Shown: positions 48,177 through 61,700, numbered from the stretch's first letter. The stretch is 64,000 nt of DNA from Ilyonectria destructans (GCA_020740775.1 JAHEWK010000001.1:2604001-2668000); one strand, 5' to 3'. Notes: a model not told the origin generated them from the letters alone. A program made the numbers and translations.

Positions 48177-49917
48177 GGTGTCGGGAACTGGAAGTGTGGC
48201 GATAATGGTAAAGAAACGGGAAGAAGACTTGGTCGATCCTGGGGTGCTATGATGTAGCCACCCTTGTGAAATGCCATGCAGAATGGGTCATGGCCTGCTG
48301 CAGAAGAGCGATAAGAGATGAGACGTCGGACCAAGTGCCACAATGACAAGGTCCCGGATTGTTTTAAAGACAGAGAAGAATCAAGAATAAACCGAGACAA
48401 TGGCGAGCCTAAATGGACGAGATGATCATGGTCAAGCTGAACGAGAACATGCTCAGCTCCCCCGCTTCCACGCGCCAGCAGAGCACCAAGGCCGTGGTCA
48501 TTCCGTCAAAGGACGAAGCCGGACAGTCCGTTTCAACCCCTGATCCACTACATCATCGACTTGGCGCAAGACGGAGCGAGGGGACAAACGGAGGTGAGGA
48601 TGGAGGCGAAACAAGAGGCTCTCAACGCACGGGGAGTGTTGCCCCAGCAAGCTCACCGTGGAGGCGCGCAATTCGCCGGGTGCATTCCATGGCAACCCTA
48701 AATCCTGTAACGTCCAGAGTAGGTTGCATCGGCTCATGATGGTCCATGCCGGTCCCTACCGCATCCATCCAAGACCCCGGCGGCCGGGCTGAGGTGATTG
48801 GGCGGCCCCGTGTGGCGATGACCTCACATTAGATGGCTCCGGGCGATGTTGCAGTGGGCGCACCGCATCGTGGTCTGAGCCTTGCTGACGGAGTGCTATA
48901 ATCCGGGGGCGGAGATATTGGTTGATAGGGGTCAGCGACCAGGGTGCAAAGCCGCGATCGAGATGATGCCGTTGGTTATTTGGCGGAGTCCTGGTTTCGG
49001 TCTGGTTTGTGATCAGAGTCTGGACGATGTTGTTGGTCAATGGGAAAAGGCTTCTAGAAAATGTTGACGTCAGACTTGGCAATTCACATGCGCACTGTGC
49101 GTTGTCACTGACATTACTGCCACGAACAGTGCGAATTGAACAACAAGCCAAACACCGTTGAAATGTTACCGTGATGGCTCCAGATATTCAAGGGCCGTTT
49201 TCAACACTACCGAAGCCATCTTCGTAATATCTCAAGCCCCATCGACCATCTCTGTCCCAGGGACCGATCCGCGCCAAACACGAGCTTCTGTCCAAAAACA
49301 ACTCGGTCCACCAACTTCCTCCACTGCCGCCACTCGCCGGATGAAGACTAAGCTGTCGATCTTCCTGGTATCTGTGGAACGTTGCACTCCTTTACGCGAC
49401 CCTTCGCCCACCGCGGATTCTAATTGAGTGATTGACAGCTGAGGGATCCTCAGCCAGGCCAGCGCACCGCCACAATCTAAGAATCCCCAGTCCGCCACAA
49501 TCTGAGCGGCGATCACTCGTATCCAGTGCAGCTAAACCATCTGGACCCCTATTTTAGGGCTCCGGATGAGTCTACTCCCGGGTTAAGAGAAGATGCTCGG
49601 CTGTGCTTGGCGATGTGGGGTATTGTATCTTTGCCACCGTATTGGGGCCTCCCATTTCATCAAACGGTCATGCCGATTGTCAACTCCAACACTCACAGTT
49701 TGCTCCGGGAGTTTGTCGTGCGGTTTGAATTATCAAGTGTCCCCAGAAGCGCGAATAGATCATCATGTCAAATGACTTCACTTTGCTCGTATGATATTAT
49801 TATGATATATTTCTTCCTCAGACTTAGCATAGTCTTTGATACGGAACAAGACGACTTCCACCTTGACCGAAAATTCTTACCGGCATATCCTAGCCACGGT
49901 TCCCTTGACAACAATTC
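48177..49917. other. Intergenic region upstream of the kelch gene
   Basis: 1.7 kb with the kelch promoter and the 3' end of the Zn2Cys6 gene. Open frames are short and overlap on both strands without recognisable sequence. No repeats or RNA genes noticed. Confidence 0.6.
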
Positions 49918-51707
49918 CTACACACTGGGGATATGTTCATAACTTTCGTCCTTTACTAAATCCAACGGCTCATGGGCTTCGGGTGGGAATAAACTGCGCC
50001 CAGGGTACGCCCTCAGGGCCTGTCTGACCCCAAGCTCACGCCCAATGAAGCGCAACGACTTCTCTGCCACATCCGACTGCTCCGGGAGTGTTGATGGGAT
50101 AACGTACACCGTCGTGAGGGGCCATATCAGCTTCATGGCGTCAAACAATGTCCGCGGCGACGGGTTTTTCCGGAAAGCCTTTTGGTCGAGAGTGCGAGGC
50201 AAGCTGTCCACGATCTCCTGTGCGTATTTACGCACTAGCTGTATGCATCGTATACGCAGATCCTTGAGAACGCTGAGGGGGATTGGAGACGCGACATGGT
50301 GAGTCAAGAAGTTCGTGTATCCCATCAGAAGATGGTAGCCTTTGACGCATGTCGAACAATACATATTGCGCAAGTATGGATCGAATTCGCCAGTGCCAGG
50401 GTGGGATTTGAAAAAGGCCGCCACAGCCTCTTCAGCTTCAGCCATGCCCCCAACCAAGCTGTGATACTCGGCCGAGGCGGCAGCGTAGTCTCGGCTCATG
50501 AGGATGCTGAGAATTCGAGCCTGGACGTGGCAAACCTTGGTGATGAAGCCGCACACTTGAAGTCCGACGTCCTCTCCGGGACCCATGACTTCCCTGATTA
50601 CGCGAAACCATTCTTCCGACTCCGGAGGGCAGTCGATATTTGTAAGGAGGCATTGAACTTGCTACATTATGTCAGGTAGTGGCCCAAAATAAATCACAAT
50701 GTGAAACCCACCACCATGTTGTATGAGGGCCAGAAACCTGCCCGCCCATTCGGGCTGCGCAGCCATTCCGACCCTCTCGCTTTGAGAATACTATAGAGGC
50801 CACGGGTGTGGAGATGCCATGGGCTCATGGGTTCTGTGCGGTTAATCGAGCCCATTAGGAGCTATTGCTAGGTCAGTCGTGTGTAGAGATATCCCGGCTA
50901 GCATGTCACCCACCTCGTAGTTCGAGAGAATCCAGACTGTTGCGAGAACATCATCCCTCATCGCCCCGCCAGGGGTTTTCAATGCTAGATTGACAGAGCT
51001 CAAGGTCTTGCCGAGGTATGTGCCTAGTTCCCGGTCGGTCTCACCAATTGAGCTTTTGTACATGGCTGTTGAGTGCTGGACATTGGTAACGTATGTCCGA
51101 GAGAAGAGGTGAGCAGCCCACTGGAGCGGACCATTCTCGGTATTCTCTTTGTAGAGGTTATGAAGAAAATCCAGGGTAGAGTAGACATTGAGAAGGATAG
51201 GCACCGAGTGAGTCGTCCAGTGCTCATTGAGCGACTTGGGCAGTACAGGGGTTGAGTTGAAGGGAACTAGGTCTTGAGGAGTTGATTGGATGAGAAGCTC
51301 TTCAACACCATCATCCAAGAATATAGATGGAGTTGAATAGTCTGCGGTGGTCGTCGATGGCGAGGGTCGAGACGAAAAAGCTGCCTCAGATCCTTGTTGA
51401 GATCCCTGTTGGGTTCGCTTCTTGCGCTTCTTGACGTTGTTGGGGTTTGCATTGCGGAAGACGAGTTCCTGTTCGGTGCGATAGCCAGGGCATTCCGCCC
51501 CGTACTTGATACATCTTTGACAGGCCGGCCTGGCAAGATCACACTGAGGCATGCGTTAGATGGTGAGAGCGGAAGGTCTTAGACAACATCTTGGGGCGGG
51601 AGTGGATAAGACCGAGTGTGGAGAAGGTCAAAGCCGGCGTTACTAACCTTGACACGCCGCGACCGACAGAGATGGCAATCTTTGCTGGGTTTGCCCGTGT
51701 TAGGCAT
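49918..51707 (-). CDS. Zn2Cys6 transcription factor with fungal-specific (DUF3468-like) domain
   Basis: Predicted DNA-binding regulator. Four exons on the minus strand: 51707-51648, 51543-50914, 50861-50712, 50661-49918; product 527 aa. The binuclear zinc cluster is split by intron 1: exon 1 encodes MPNTGKPSKDCHLCRSRRVK and exon 2 continues CDLARPACQRCIKYGAEC, giving the full CX2CX6CX6CX2CX6C pattern. A basic linker (KKRKKR) follows. The middle and C-terminal parts (VWILSNYELLMGS, MSPWHLHTRGLYSILKARG, QCLLTNIDCPPESEEWF) fit the fungal transcription factor domain-2 family. Introns 2 and 3 both use GTGGGT donors; intron 3's exact donor could shift by one codon. Target genes unknown; PUT2 lies upstream on the same strand. 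Confidence 0.88.
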
Positions 51708-52798
51708 GGCGAAATACCTCGGCCGCGATTCTCTGCAGAATCACACGATGGAGCGAGAAGTGCGAGATTGAAGACGAGATAGAGAGTCAAAGAGGCAACC
51801 CATTCGAGGAGAATGCGACGATGACGTGGTTGGCTTCAGCGCTGTAAGATTCTCCTCATTTCAGGCTAGCGGCGTCGCAGGGCTGGCGGGGTCTGTGCCG
51901 GGTAGCCGGTAAGCAGTCAATTTCGTAGGGCGACGAATACATTCACAGAACGCCCGCCATTGTCAGCTTGTGTAGCAGACAGAATGTGATGGGGAAGTCT
52001 ATATCTGAAATAGAGGTGATGTATTCTCAATGGTTGAGAGACAGGTTAGAGTATTCCTGCTTGTACGCAAAGTACACATGACTCTTGAATGTGCACCACG
52101 ATGATGGGTGACGCATGGCTCACCAGTTCTACGCTACCGAGTATAAAGTCCTAAACGTTCATAAACATAGCGAATCATAGATATGATGAATCATATTCAT
52201 AAATATTATGGTACGGTGGGTTATGCACCTGGTATTATTCTTTGAAAAACATTATTGCGGGCCGTTTAGTTGCCTCACTATCAGCAGACAATGCAGGGAT
52301 ACACGCGCAAAACTCGAGGGTTCAAGCAAACATTGAGGTCTCACAGTATAAGCACCTCCCCCATGAGTAAATATCTCTTTATTCATTCCCAGGACTTGTA
52401 TATGGTGAATGTGTTTCGACCTTCATAATAGAATCAGAAGATGCTAGTCAACGTCCAAGATGTCAAGTCTTAACGTGATTTACGTATATTCATGAAGATT
52501 GCACTAATAATCATCCTGTGCCTGGATATCAACTAGACTCTCTCGCCCCTAGTTCTCCACGGCTCAATTTACATCGCTCCTCTCGCGACTCAATGCCCCT
52601 AGCCAAATCGCGGTACAACGCAGTCTGAATGGCATCCTTTTTATGCGCTTTTATGCATGCGCATGATGTACATCAAATTCATATCCGGTAGTTCCCTTAA
52701 ACTCCTCAACATCAACCAAATATCAAACGTCAGCTGCTTCTAGCACGCTGTACCCTCGCACTCATCTTCAGTCTTGATCCATTTCAGGCATATATTGC
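51708..52798. other. Intergenic PUT2 3' end and Zn2Cys6 promoter
   Basis: 1.1 kb, AT-rich between about 52,140 and 52,530. It holds a 7-bp inverted repeat ATATGAT-GA-ATCATAT at 52181-52196. No open frame of interest; no tRNA or 5S pattern seen. Confidence 0.6.
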
Positions 52799-54696
52799 CT
52801 AGACCTCATTGCTGGGGTAGGTGACCTGGGTCGTAGGCATGAACTCCTCCTTGATCGACCGGGCGTTGACGAATCGAGTCAGCAGGTTCTGGCTGCCAGC
52901 CTTGTCGTTGGTGCCGCTGGCTCGCGAGCCACCAAAGGCTTGCTGGCCCACCACGGCGCCAGTGCTCTTGCAGTTGACGTAGAAGTTACCCGCGGCGTTG
53001 CGAAGGTGCTCCTCGGCAAATCGGACAGCCTCTCGGTCGGCGGCGAAGACGGCACCGGTCAAGCCGTACTCGGAGGTAGACTCAACCAGCTTGCAAGCGG
53101 CGCCGAAGGCATCGGGAGCCGCATCGTCGTACACGTAGGTGGTCAGGATGGGGCCGAAGAACTCGGTCGACAGGAACTTGTGGTTGGGGTTGGTGGTGGC
53201 ATAGATGGTAGGGTGCACGAAGTATCCCTTGGAAGAGTCGTACTTGCCGCCGGTAACCAGCTCCAGCTCCTTGTCGGTCTTGGCCTCGTCGATGGCGCCA
53301 GAGAGCTTCTTGAACGACGCCTCGTGGATCACGGGGCCCATGAAGTTACCGTACTCGGTCGGCTCGCCGACGGTGAGCTTCTCGACCTCAGCGGCGAGCT
53401 GCTCCTTGAACTCGGGCCACTTAGACTTGGGCACGTACAGGCGCGAGGTGGCACTGCACTTCTGGCCCTGGTACTCAAAGGCACCGCGGACAGTCTGCTT
53501 GACAGCGTTGTCAATGTTGGCCGAGGGGTGGACCAAATGGAAGTTCTTGCCACCAGTCTCGCCGACGACACGAGGGTAGGATCGGTAGCGGCCCTCGGCG
53601 ATACCCTGGCCGATGGTGCCGTACAACTTGCGGAAGATGGCGGTGCTACCAGTGTAGTGGAGGGCGGCGAACTCCTTGTGCTCAAGGGCGACCTTGGTGA
53701 TCTCGACAGGGTTGCCAGGCACGAACTGAATGACGTCCTTGGGCAGACCGGCCTCGAGGAGGATCTGATAGACGAGCCAGTTGGAGGCGATGGAGAAGTC
53801 GCTGGGCTTCCAGACAACAACGTTGCCCAGCAGGGCGGGGGCTCCGGGCAAGTTACCGGCAATGGCAGTGAAGTTGAAGGGGCTCACGGCGTAGACGAAG
53901 CCCTCGAGGGCGCGGTACTCGAGGCGGTTCCAGACGCCGGGGCTGTGGTGCTCGGGCTGGGTGTTGTACAGCTGCTCCGCGTAGTGGACGTTGAAGCGGA
54001 AGAAGTCGGCCAGCTCGGCAGCCGAGTCGATCTCGGCCTGCCAGGCGTTCTTGCCCTGGCCGAGCATGGTGGCGGCCATGATGTCGTAGCGGTACTTGGT
54101 GGAGATGAGGTCGGCGGCCTTGAGGAAGACGGCGGCGCGGTCGGCGAAGGGGAGCGCCTCCCAGGCGGGCTTGGCCGCGAGGGCGGCGTCGATGGCCTTG
54201 GAGACATCGGCGGGTGTGGCCGTGTGGTAGGAGGCGACGGTGGTAGCGTGGTCGGCGGGGTTGACCTGCTTGGAGAGGGCCGAGATCTTGATCTGTGGTG
54301 TTTCTGTCAGTCTTCATTTTCAATCCATTGTCACGACGCCATTGTCTTGAACACGGCTGGAATCTCAAGGGAGCTGGCGACGTACCTCCTTGCCACCAAC
54401 AACCACAGGGACTTCGAGAGGGAGCTGCTTCTGGAGCTTCTCAACGGCGGCAGTCAGGCCAGCGCGCTGTTCGCTGTTCTTGGCAAAGTGGTGCTGTGAA
54501 TTGCTACGTCAGCTTTCTTATCTTTCCAAGTCCTCGGCAATTCTCCCAGGTACAAAGGAATACGACATACGTTGGGCTCGTTGAAGACCTTGGGCGTCCG
54601 GAAGGCGGCGAGCGTGGCAGCACCCCTCATCTGCTGCACCCGCACCGCGGAGCGCAGGCCTTGGGCACCCGCCCGGTTGAGAAGCATGGAAGGCAT
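52799..54696 (-). CDS. PUT2: Delta-1-pyrroline-5-carboxylate dehydrogenase, mitochondrial
   Basis: Oxidises P5C/glutamate semialdehyde to glutamate with NAD+, the second step of proline catabolism in mitochondria (PrnC in Aspergillus). Exons on the minus strand: 54696-54571, 54493-54386, 54292-52799; product 575 aa, normal for the family. Exon 1 carries an Arg/Ala-rich mitochondrial presequence (LLNRAGAQGLRSAVRVQQM). Splices give FNEPN-HHFAKNSEQR and VVGGKE-IKISALSKQVN, both P5CDH-like. The aldehyde dehydrogenase active site is intact: general-base Glu in GETGGKNF (about 323) and nucleophile Cys in YQGQKCSATSRLY (about 357). The C-terminal block FYVNCKSTGAVVGQQAFGG is also typical. A 519-codon frame on the opposite strand is a shadow. 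Confidence 0.96.
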
Positions 54697-56064
54697 TGTC
54701 GCGAGGTGCGTTATCGTCGACGAAGGGGCGGACGTCGTGGGTATCGGATATCACAAGAGGCAGACGAAGCTTGAGGCAGAGTGAGGAGCGGGCGGCGGGG
54801 GGAAGCTGTATAAAAAGGAACAAGATCCGGGATTTGAGACGGCCGCCGAGAGAAGGCTCTCTTTTCACCTTCCAGACGCTTTCATTCGTGCCAGCCTCCC
54901 GCCAACTCGAGCTTCCCTTGTTTCGCCGCCTGTGTCGTGCACCTTCGCCCACTACGTCGCCCTGCACTCGGCTTATCGCGGCCTAAGTGTGCAGCACTGG
55001 CAGAAAGGCCGCCGGCGCGGTGGACAGACAGATGGAGAGGAAGAGGGGCCGTGGGGCGCCCGACCGCATGACGTCGCACTGTTCCTGACGATAGCGCAGC
55101 GGCGGCATAGCTAAGAGCGCCTGTATCGCAGGCTCTGAGACGCTGAAGACCCTCTGCCAGCCGCTACCGAACCTCGAGACCAGTGGCTTGCCAGCTGCCA
55201 GCTGCCAGCAGACGCGCGCCGCCGGTCCAAGCCGGGCGTTCGTGCGCGGCGATTGGCCAATGGCTTCCCCTCTCCACTCCCCGGCCCCGCCGAAACCGGC
55301 GATTGGGGGGCGGTCGATTTTCTTCTCCCGCGGAGAGCCGCACCCGGCGCCCATGCCGTTGGCCATGTGGTGGGCGATTTGTTGATGATAGCGCCGCATG
55401 TTGCGTGCGGCGGGTCAAATGGCGACGATGGCGACGAGAGCAGAGACCGCGCTTTGCCGACGAGACATGGGGCCGTCGATATGCAGCCGGTCATGTGCTC
55501 TCGCTTGCATGGGATGGCTTGTCATCAACCCCACGATCCATGCTGTAGAGTCACTAGGCCGTCATGGTCAACTTCCTGGACAGATATGCAGTCAAGAGGG
55601 TATGATTTACTATAACAAAAGACTCAGCCAGCAATCAACACTGGCTTCCTTCTCCAGAATATCCACGTGAGACTCTCTCTTATCCCCAGTCTGTCTCGAA
55701 ATCCTCCAAGGTATCACAATCCACAACATCTGAACTATATACGGTGTACTATCTATACAGTGCATAAACATGAGGGTGAGAAGAGCTCTATCGTAATAGC
55801 TCCTTCTCCACTGGGTAACCACCGCCAATGCCATTGTCAATACACTGCGGCTCTGGTGCTGGTCGTCTCCACCTTCGGCTCATCCAGGCTTATTCCAAGC
55901 CCTGTGTCAAACCATCCTCGGGGCCTTCATCCCGACCCACATCATCCACCCGTGCTGCAGCACCTTCATTCCCATTCCCGGTTGCGGCCGTTATTACATA
56001 GATAAGACAAGACAACGTCTTCTTGATCATCTCCCAAAACTATCACAACCGGAGCGCCCCACAA
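54697..56064. other. Intergenic PhoD-like 3' end and PUT2 promoter
   Basis: 1.4 kb. GC-rich next to PUT2, AT-richer from about 55,590 to 55,790. Open frames up to about 149 codons overlap on both strands and resemble nothing. No Put3-type CGG-N10-CCG site was found in the proximal part. Confidence 0.6.
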
Positions 56065-58724
56065 CTACTGTGGTACAGCCGTTGCCGGAGGTGTCTCGGG
56101 CTCGTCTCTCTTCACATAGTTCAGCCGTGGCACTGTCATTCCGTACATCTCGGTCCGGCCATCTGGGTCGTGTTGGTCAATCTCCACGTTGATGCACACG
56201 TCCAGCGTCCCGTCGTTGCCCGCTCCGTGGGTCTGTCGCGATGCCGCCTTGTGGGATGTTCCGGATCCCGTCTCACCCTGGTGCAAAAAGCTGTGGCCGT
56301 CCTTGCCCAAGAACGATGGCGCGTCGCCTTCGACCTCACTCCCATCGGGACCAGGCACGTTGCCGTTGGTGTGTGTGCCCACGTTGTTGGGCGAGTTCTC
56401 CGTAATAGATGCAAAGTTGCGGCTCGGCATCGTGCAGTTGTTATGGTTGGCCGTCTTGGTTGACTCGCCCGGATCCTTGTTGAAGAGATCCAGCATTGTC
56501 TCGTCCGTCTTATGGTTCAGGTGGTGAATCTTATTCCGGCGGGCCAGCAGGTTCGCAACTGCTTGTGGAGGGGGCTTGTTAACAATGGCCGACGAGACGA
56601 CGTTAACCATGTAGCGATGGTCCTCCTCTGATGGAATCTCTAGGTCCGGCTTCGAGTAGAAACGTCCCAATGCCGCCAGATGCACATCGCCTCCTAGGAT
56701 CGTCACTCGCACGGAAAATTCAGCAGACACATCCTGAAGCGCCACCATCAGATCGTGTCGTTCTTTCTTGTGAGTCTTAGCAGTGTAGTGGTCGTCCAGG
56801 TCGTCCAGAAGATCGATACTACCATCAAACTGGTTGAAAAGTCCGCCACCGACGCCGAATCGACGGTTCAGGAGCTTCACGGGACCCATTAAGGGGCTTC
56901 GGAAGATGTTCTCCAGCCATGTCAATCGCTACAACTCTGTTAGCCTCTATACCACGCGAGTCAATAATCGTGACATACAGGGTACGCGATGGGAATTCCA
57001 AGCAACAGGATCAAGTGCTTGATGGGCTGGCCCGAATTTGCCGCCGCTTGCAACTCAAATCGCAATCTGTCAAAGATGACGTCGTATGTCTCTGGATAGT
57101 TGACCTGGTGTCGCGTTCGCTGTGCGCCTTGTTAGCTTCGGAATGACGAGTTTCAGGATACGAGGCCTACCTCAGTTCGAGCGTCGATCCCAAGGAGTGC
57201 AATTCGTGCGCCGAGTCGAGCATAAAGATTGTGCGAGTGTTCCGCCACATACGGTCCGGGTTTGGTGCCAAGAATATACTGAGGTTCAGTCTTCTGGGGC
57301 GCCACATACGTATCGATGAGTTGGTTTGGATCGACCCTTCCTGTCGCTTCCGCTACCGCGGCGTAGTCTGCAGACAATCAGCTTTCGTTCTCGTGGGGGG
57401 AACCTTCTATCCCACCTGTTGTGTAAGTGGATGGCGGCGGCGGCATATGATGCTGGAAAAGCATGTAATACTTGTGCGCAGTGCCACCGATCCCTCGGAA
57501 AACGTCGCAACGCATGAAGTGGTCCGTGTAGGATCCAAAGCCGTCAATAATCTAGGCACTTGTCAATGGACCGTTGTCTGGCTTCCACTTCTCAAACTTA
57601 CGTCATGGTCATCCCAGATGTTGACTTGAGGAATTTGCCCATTGACGGTCGCAAACGGCGCCGTGTTGTACCAGCGGATGTAGTTCTTGAGGTAGTAGTC
57701 GTCGCACTCTGAACGGAGCTTCTCGGAGAAGGGATAATCCCTGCGCTTCTTGGGGTTGTTGATGTTGGTCCACGGGCGAAGCGGGCCATCGACACGGATA
57801 CCTTTTATACGTTAGCAACAAGGAAACCCACTACGTTATTCGATTTCGCCTACCGTCATTGTAGATTTGATCTCCTCCTCCTAGCATAACATGGAAGGGA
57901 ACGGATCTATGTTTTCGTACAACATCATTCCACAGAGCTGGGCCGCTCCAGGCCTCCTCGTCGGTGCCGACGCTGAAGCCGTTGCACGAGTGGAACATCA
58001 TGCGCATAGACTCGGTGGCGGCAGGGACGAAGAAGGCGTTCGTGCGGGGCTTGTGCTCGCTAGAAAATCGCATTTCCGGGATTTCATATTCGTAGCTGGC
58101 CTCGGTAGCTTCGATCGGCACATCGATATCGAACGCCCAGAAGGTGTTTCGCGGGTCCGAGTAGAGGCAATGCGACTCAAATCGGGTTCCCTCGGCTTCT
58201 CCATTCGATAACTCGGTGCCATTGGCATTGTGTTGCGCCGTATGCTCGAGTTGGTGTGCGCGCGAAGCTGGTCGCAACGTCAAGAAGGGCTGGTGCAGCG
58301 GCGTCTTGCCACCACCTCGAACAACGACCAAGACGCTTCCAAACCAGCGGCCCTCGTCCATGCGACGGTAGTTTAGCAGAGGTCCGCAAACAATTTCCTT
58401 GCCGTCTGGCGCCTCGAACTCCTGCGAGTCATTCACGGTGTCATCGAGATTTGCGCCGAGGGGGCTCAGGCCGCTGGCAGCAACAGTGAGGGGCTTGTGT
58501 CTTCCCACGCTGTGCGCGCTTCGAGAATCGCTATCGGGGGGCTCAATGCGTGACGAGTTCAGAAAGTCGGCGAGGTCGCCTGTGCTGCCATGGTGCTGCA
58601 CAGGGCTTCGCGCTGCAGCGTGGTTCGCAAAGGCCGACGACTCTTGGTGCCGCCAGCGGCTGGCCGACGCATACGGGTTGCGCTCGTCGGCGGTCAGAGG
58701 CCGCTCGCCATCGTAGGTCGACAT
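56065..58724 (-). CDS. PhoD-like metallophosphatase
   Basis: Predicted phosphatase of the fungal PhoD-like family; substrate unknown. Six exons on the minus strand: 58724-57854, 57801-57602, 57551-57416, 57367-57171, 57119-56979, 56928-56065; product 802 aa. All five junctions keep phase and give family-like sequence, for example NDG-IRVDGPLRPW, WDDHD-IIDGFGSYTDHF, YTTD-YAAVAEATG, DARTE-RTRHQVNYPETY and IPIAYP-RLTWLENIF. Metal motifs: GGGDQIYND (about 280-288), IWDDHD (about 352-357) and ILGGDVHLAALGRFY in exon 6. I see no signal peptide or membrane helix: the N-terminus is a hydrophilic Ser-rich region, so it is probably cytosolic or membrane-associated. The tail beyond the catalytic region is Asn/Gly/Ser-rich. 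Confidence 0.9.
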
Positions 58725-61700
58725 GTCGCAACCCGTCGGCCAATTCGGGAGCTGCAGGCGAACCGGGGGACGGCAGATGGACGACAGGCGTCAGCGTTGA
58801 TTGTGGGTTGTTGGGTTGTGGTCGTGGCGGGCCGAATTTGCAGATGAAATGTCTTGCTTGAGCGAGGCGCGAAACGTCACGGCGACGCAATACGCTGTCT
58901 GTGCAGGCGGCCAAATGGCGGGACAGCGGTTCGAAAAAATGCACTGAGACGCAAAAGCTCTGGCTTTCACTGCAGGGCGGGCCTAAGGCAAGGGAGACGA
59001 GGGGAGCGGAAAAGACGATGTGAAGGTGTCTGGAAACGAAAAGCAAAGCAGGAACACGCTTGGTAAAAGCGACACCAACAATGGACGGATGACGCAGCTG
59101 CTACGGGGGGTCGAGCCTCGAGGCCAAGATCCAGATTTCGGTGCCAGACAGGGGTCTCGAGGACCAGCAGAATCACACATGCACCACGAAATCCGCTACG
59201 GTATGAGCTCTGACACTAGCGAGAAGAACTGCAACTATGTCCGAATAAGATAGAACAAATCAATAGAGGGTGCCCATACGTGCACCGTAATTACAGCCCA
59301 CCGCAGCTGTGTTTTCCTGGCCGTTTGGCTGCCTCCCTCTGAAGATCCTGGCAGACGGACGGACGAACCCTTGTTTGGATCTGCTTACTTGGTTAATTGC
59401 TGGGCAACCCATCCCAGCCCAATTGGGCCCTATCAAAACGAAAGTTCATTTGATAAATCGATCCGAAGTTTCCGTTGTTACGATCCATCTCCGCCAAGGC
59501 GGCCTCCAGACCCGGCCACCTGTGCAATCGCTGGCCACGAGGCCAAGGCGCAGGATCAAGACAATAGCTGAGGTGGTGATGGTGCCCTTGGAAATTATCC
59601 AGCTTCCCATTGGCTGTCTGAGACAGCTAGCAGCACGCCTCTCCATATCAGCTTCCCGCTCGCTGGTCGCGCAGCTTGTGTGTGTGCCTGCATGTCCATG
59701 AGCGCTCCAGGACGCCCGGCTGACCATTATTATCGTTCCATCAGCTGACGGCGTCTCGTTCACAGCTCGTCGTTCCCTCTGGCAGCTACACGGGGAATGC
59801 CGACGTCTTGATAAGATGATGACATGTGTTTCTCTTCTCTATTCACTAGTCGCGGTACGAATATGGGTCCGTGCCTTGAAGACAGGATAGCGCGAGAAGA
59901 AACGCTACCACAGCAGATGGCAGCAAATATTTGCATCCATGATTGCTTTGTGCGGACCGCTCGTTCGTACTGTGTACGGCTGTGAAGGACAATCCTGAAT
60001 GGAGTTTTTCTCAAGAATCCAGCTCCGTAGGTAACTGTACGTAGCATCTGGAAACGCCAGAGGCATCCAACGCCGTCCCAATCTTAGTTCATATTCGGTA
60101 CCCAAGATCTTCAGCAGTACTTTCCTATCTGGCAAGGATTAGAGGGTCTCGTGTGTCAAAACGCTCGCTTAGATATAGTGTTGCTGATCTCGATGCCAAC
60201 GCTTGTGCTAGAGAAAGGGAAAAAAACGACAGCCGTGTCAATATCCTCCACCCGGTTTGTTCTTAGTGGTCGTGCACATCAGCCCCTCAGACCCTCTTCT
60301 CGAGGTTAAATGCGGCGCTGGCGACCCGGTTTGAAGCCTCCCGGACGCCGACCTGAAGGAGTTCCGTCTCACCGATCTAATGAGATTTAGTCGGTGAAAA
60401 CAGTTCAGTTAAGAGTCTTGGTCCAGGGGTTCTTTGACAGAGTTGACTGATAGGCGATTCCACTGTGACGACATTCCATGCAATTGGCTAATTTGACGGC
60501 ACTTTGACCCGGCTTGGTGCCTGCGGGCGTTGATCCTACCCTGTATCTTCCGAGTGCATCCCTTCGACTGCTGCAGACTATCACATACTAAAACATTGTG
60601 TGTTTTCTAGACAAGTGAGGTCGATGTTCTGGTTGTGATCTGTGGTTAATATTTCGGTCTGTTTATCCTGTAGCTGTGTGATGGTTTTAGCCAAAGTTAC
60701 TTTTGACCAGTCTCTTGCAGAGGAGGTGAGAAGCAAAACCGTCAAAAAGGAGTGTTTTGCTAACAACAACAAAACACATACATTGAGAGCACATGATTAG
60801 TAGTAAAGATCGATATAACTAACAGTGACATACATATTCAGAAACTCAAGATTTTGGAATATCAATCCTCAGAGTCAGATGTCCAAAACTATGCAATAAA
60901 CGTGCACAAAGCAAATGCATAAAATGCACAGGTTGATAATGTGCATCCACTCAAGCTAGTAGACATACTCGATTACATAAGCACCGTTGACCATATCCTT
61001 GGTCCACCGTCGCGTTGAAATTTTCTTCCTTCTTAAAACCTGGATCATCTGAAAACCAGAATCATCTGAGCAGTACCAGACTCGAGTCCCAAGCTGTCGC
61101 TTGTTGGAAAGCTGGCGTGTCTCACCAACATCTCATCCTCAAGGATGAGACGCATTCCCCAGTCCCAGTGATCGCTGGCCGCGGAACTCCTGTCTTGTGC
61201 CGTCATCTCTGGAGTCCGCATCTCTGGATGGAACAAGGACTCGGGATCGACGATCAGCAGCAGCCGATGGTATGATTCCGGCCTCGCTGCTCGGCAAGGG
61301 TAGGTTCACCGTGAAACTATGTCGTGCATGTACAAAAGGCATATGTGTGTACAGCAACGGGTTCTCTCTGTGCCCTAGTTGCTGAAGGAAATATCAACGT
61401 GCCAAGATTGAAACACCCTACTATTTACCAAACACCTATGTCGTAGAATCCGACAGACACTGGTGCATGGAGTTAGGGTGACATCACATGCAAATTGAAG
61501 TCCATCCGTGATTGATTGTAATAAGAATTGTCGCACCATGTCGGTGCCTCCGTTGGCTGCATGGCGGAGACCCAAATTTTTGCGGTGACGGCGTTGTCGT
61601 TTTGACATCTCCCCACGCATGGGCTGGTTACGGTCGGCCAACTGCAAGCACCTTTGTTGTTGGTCTATCTTGGTTGGCCCTGGACTCCTGGTGTGTTGTG

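Noticed and set aside
52940..54499. 519-codon open frame opposite PUT2
   Set aside because: It mirrors the P5C dehydrogenase coding strand. Such frames arise from strong G/C bias at third positions; the translation is Val/Gly/Leu-rich and domain-free.
56065..58724. Several separate small genes instead of one PhoD-like gene
   Set aside because: All six exons join in phase, and the metal motifs are spread over exons 1, 2 and 6 in the order expected for one enzyme.
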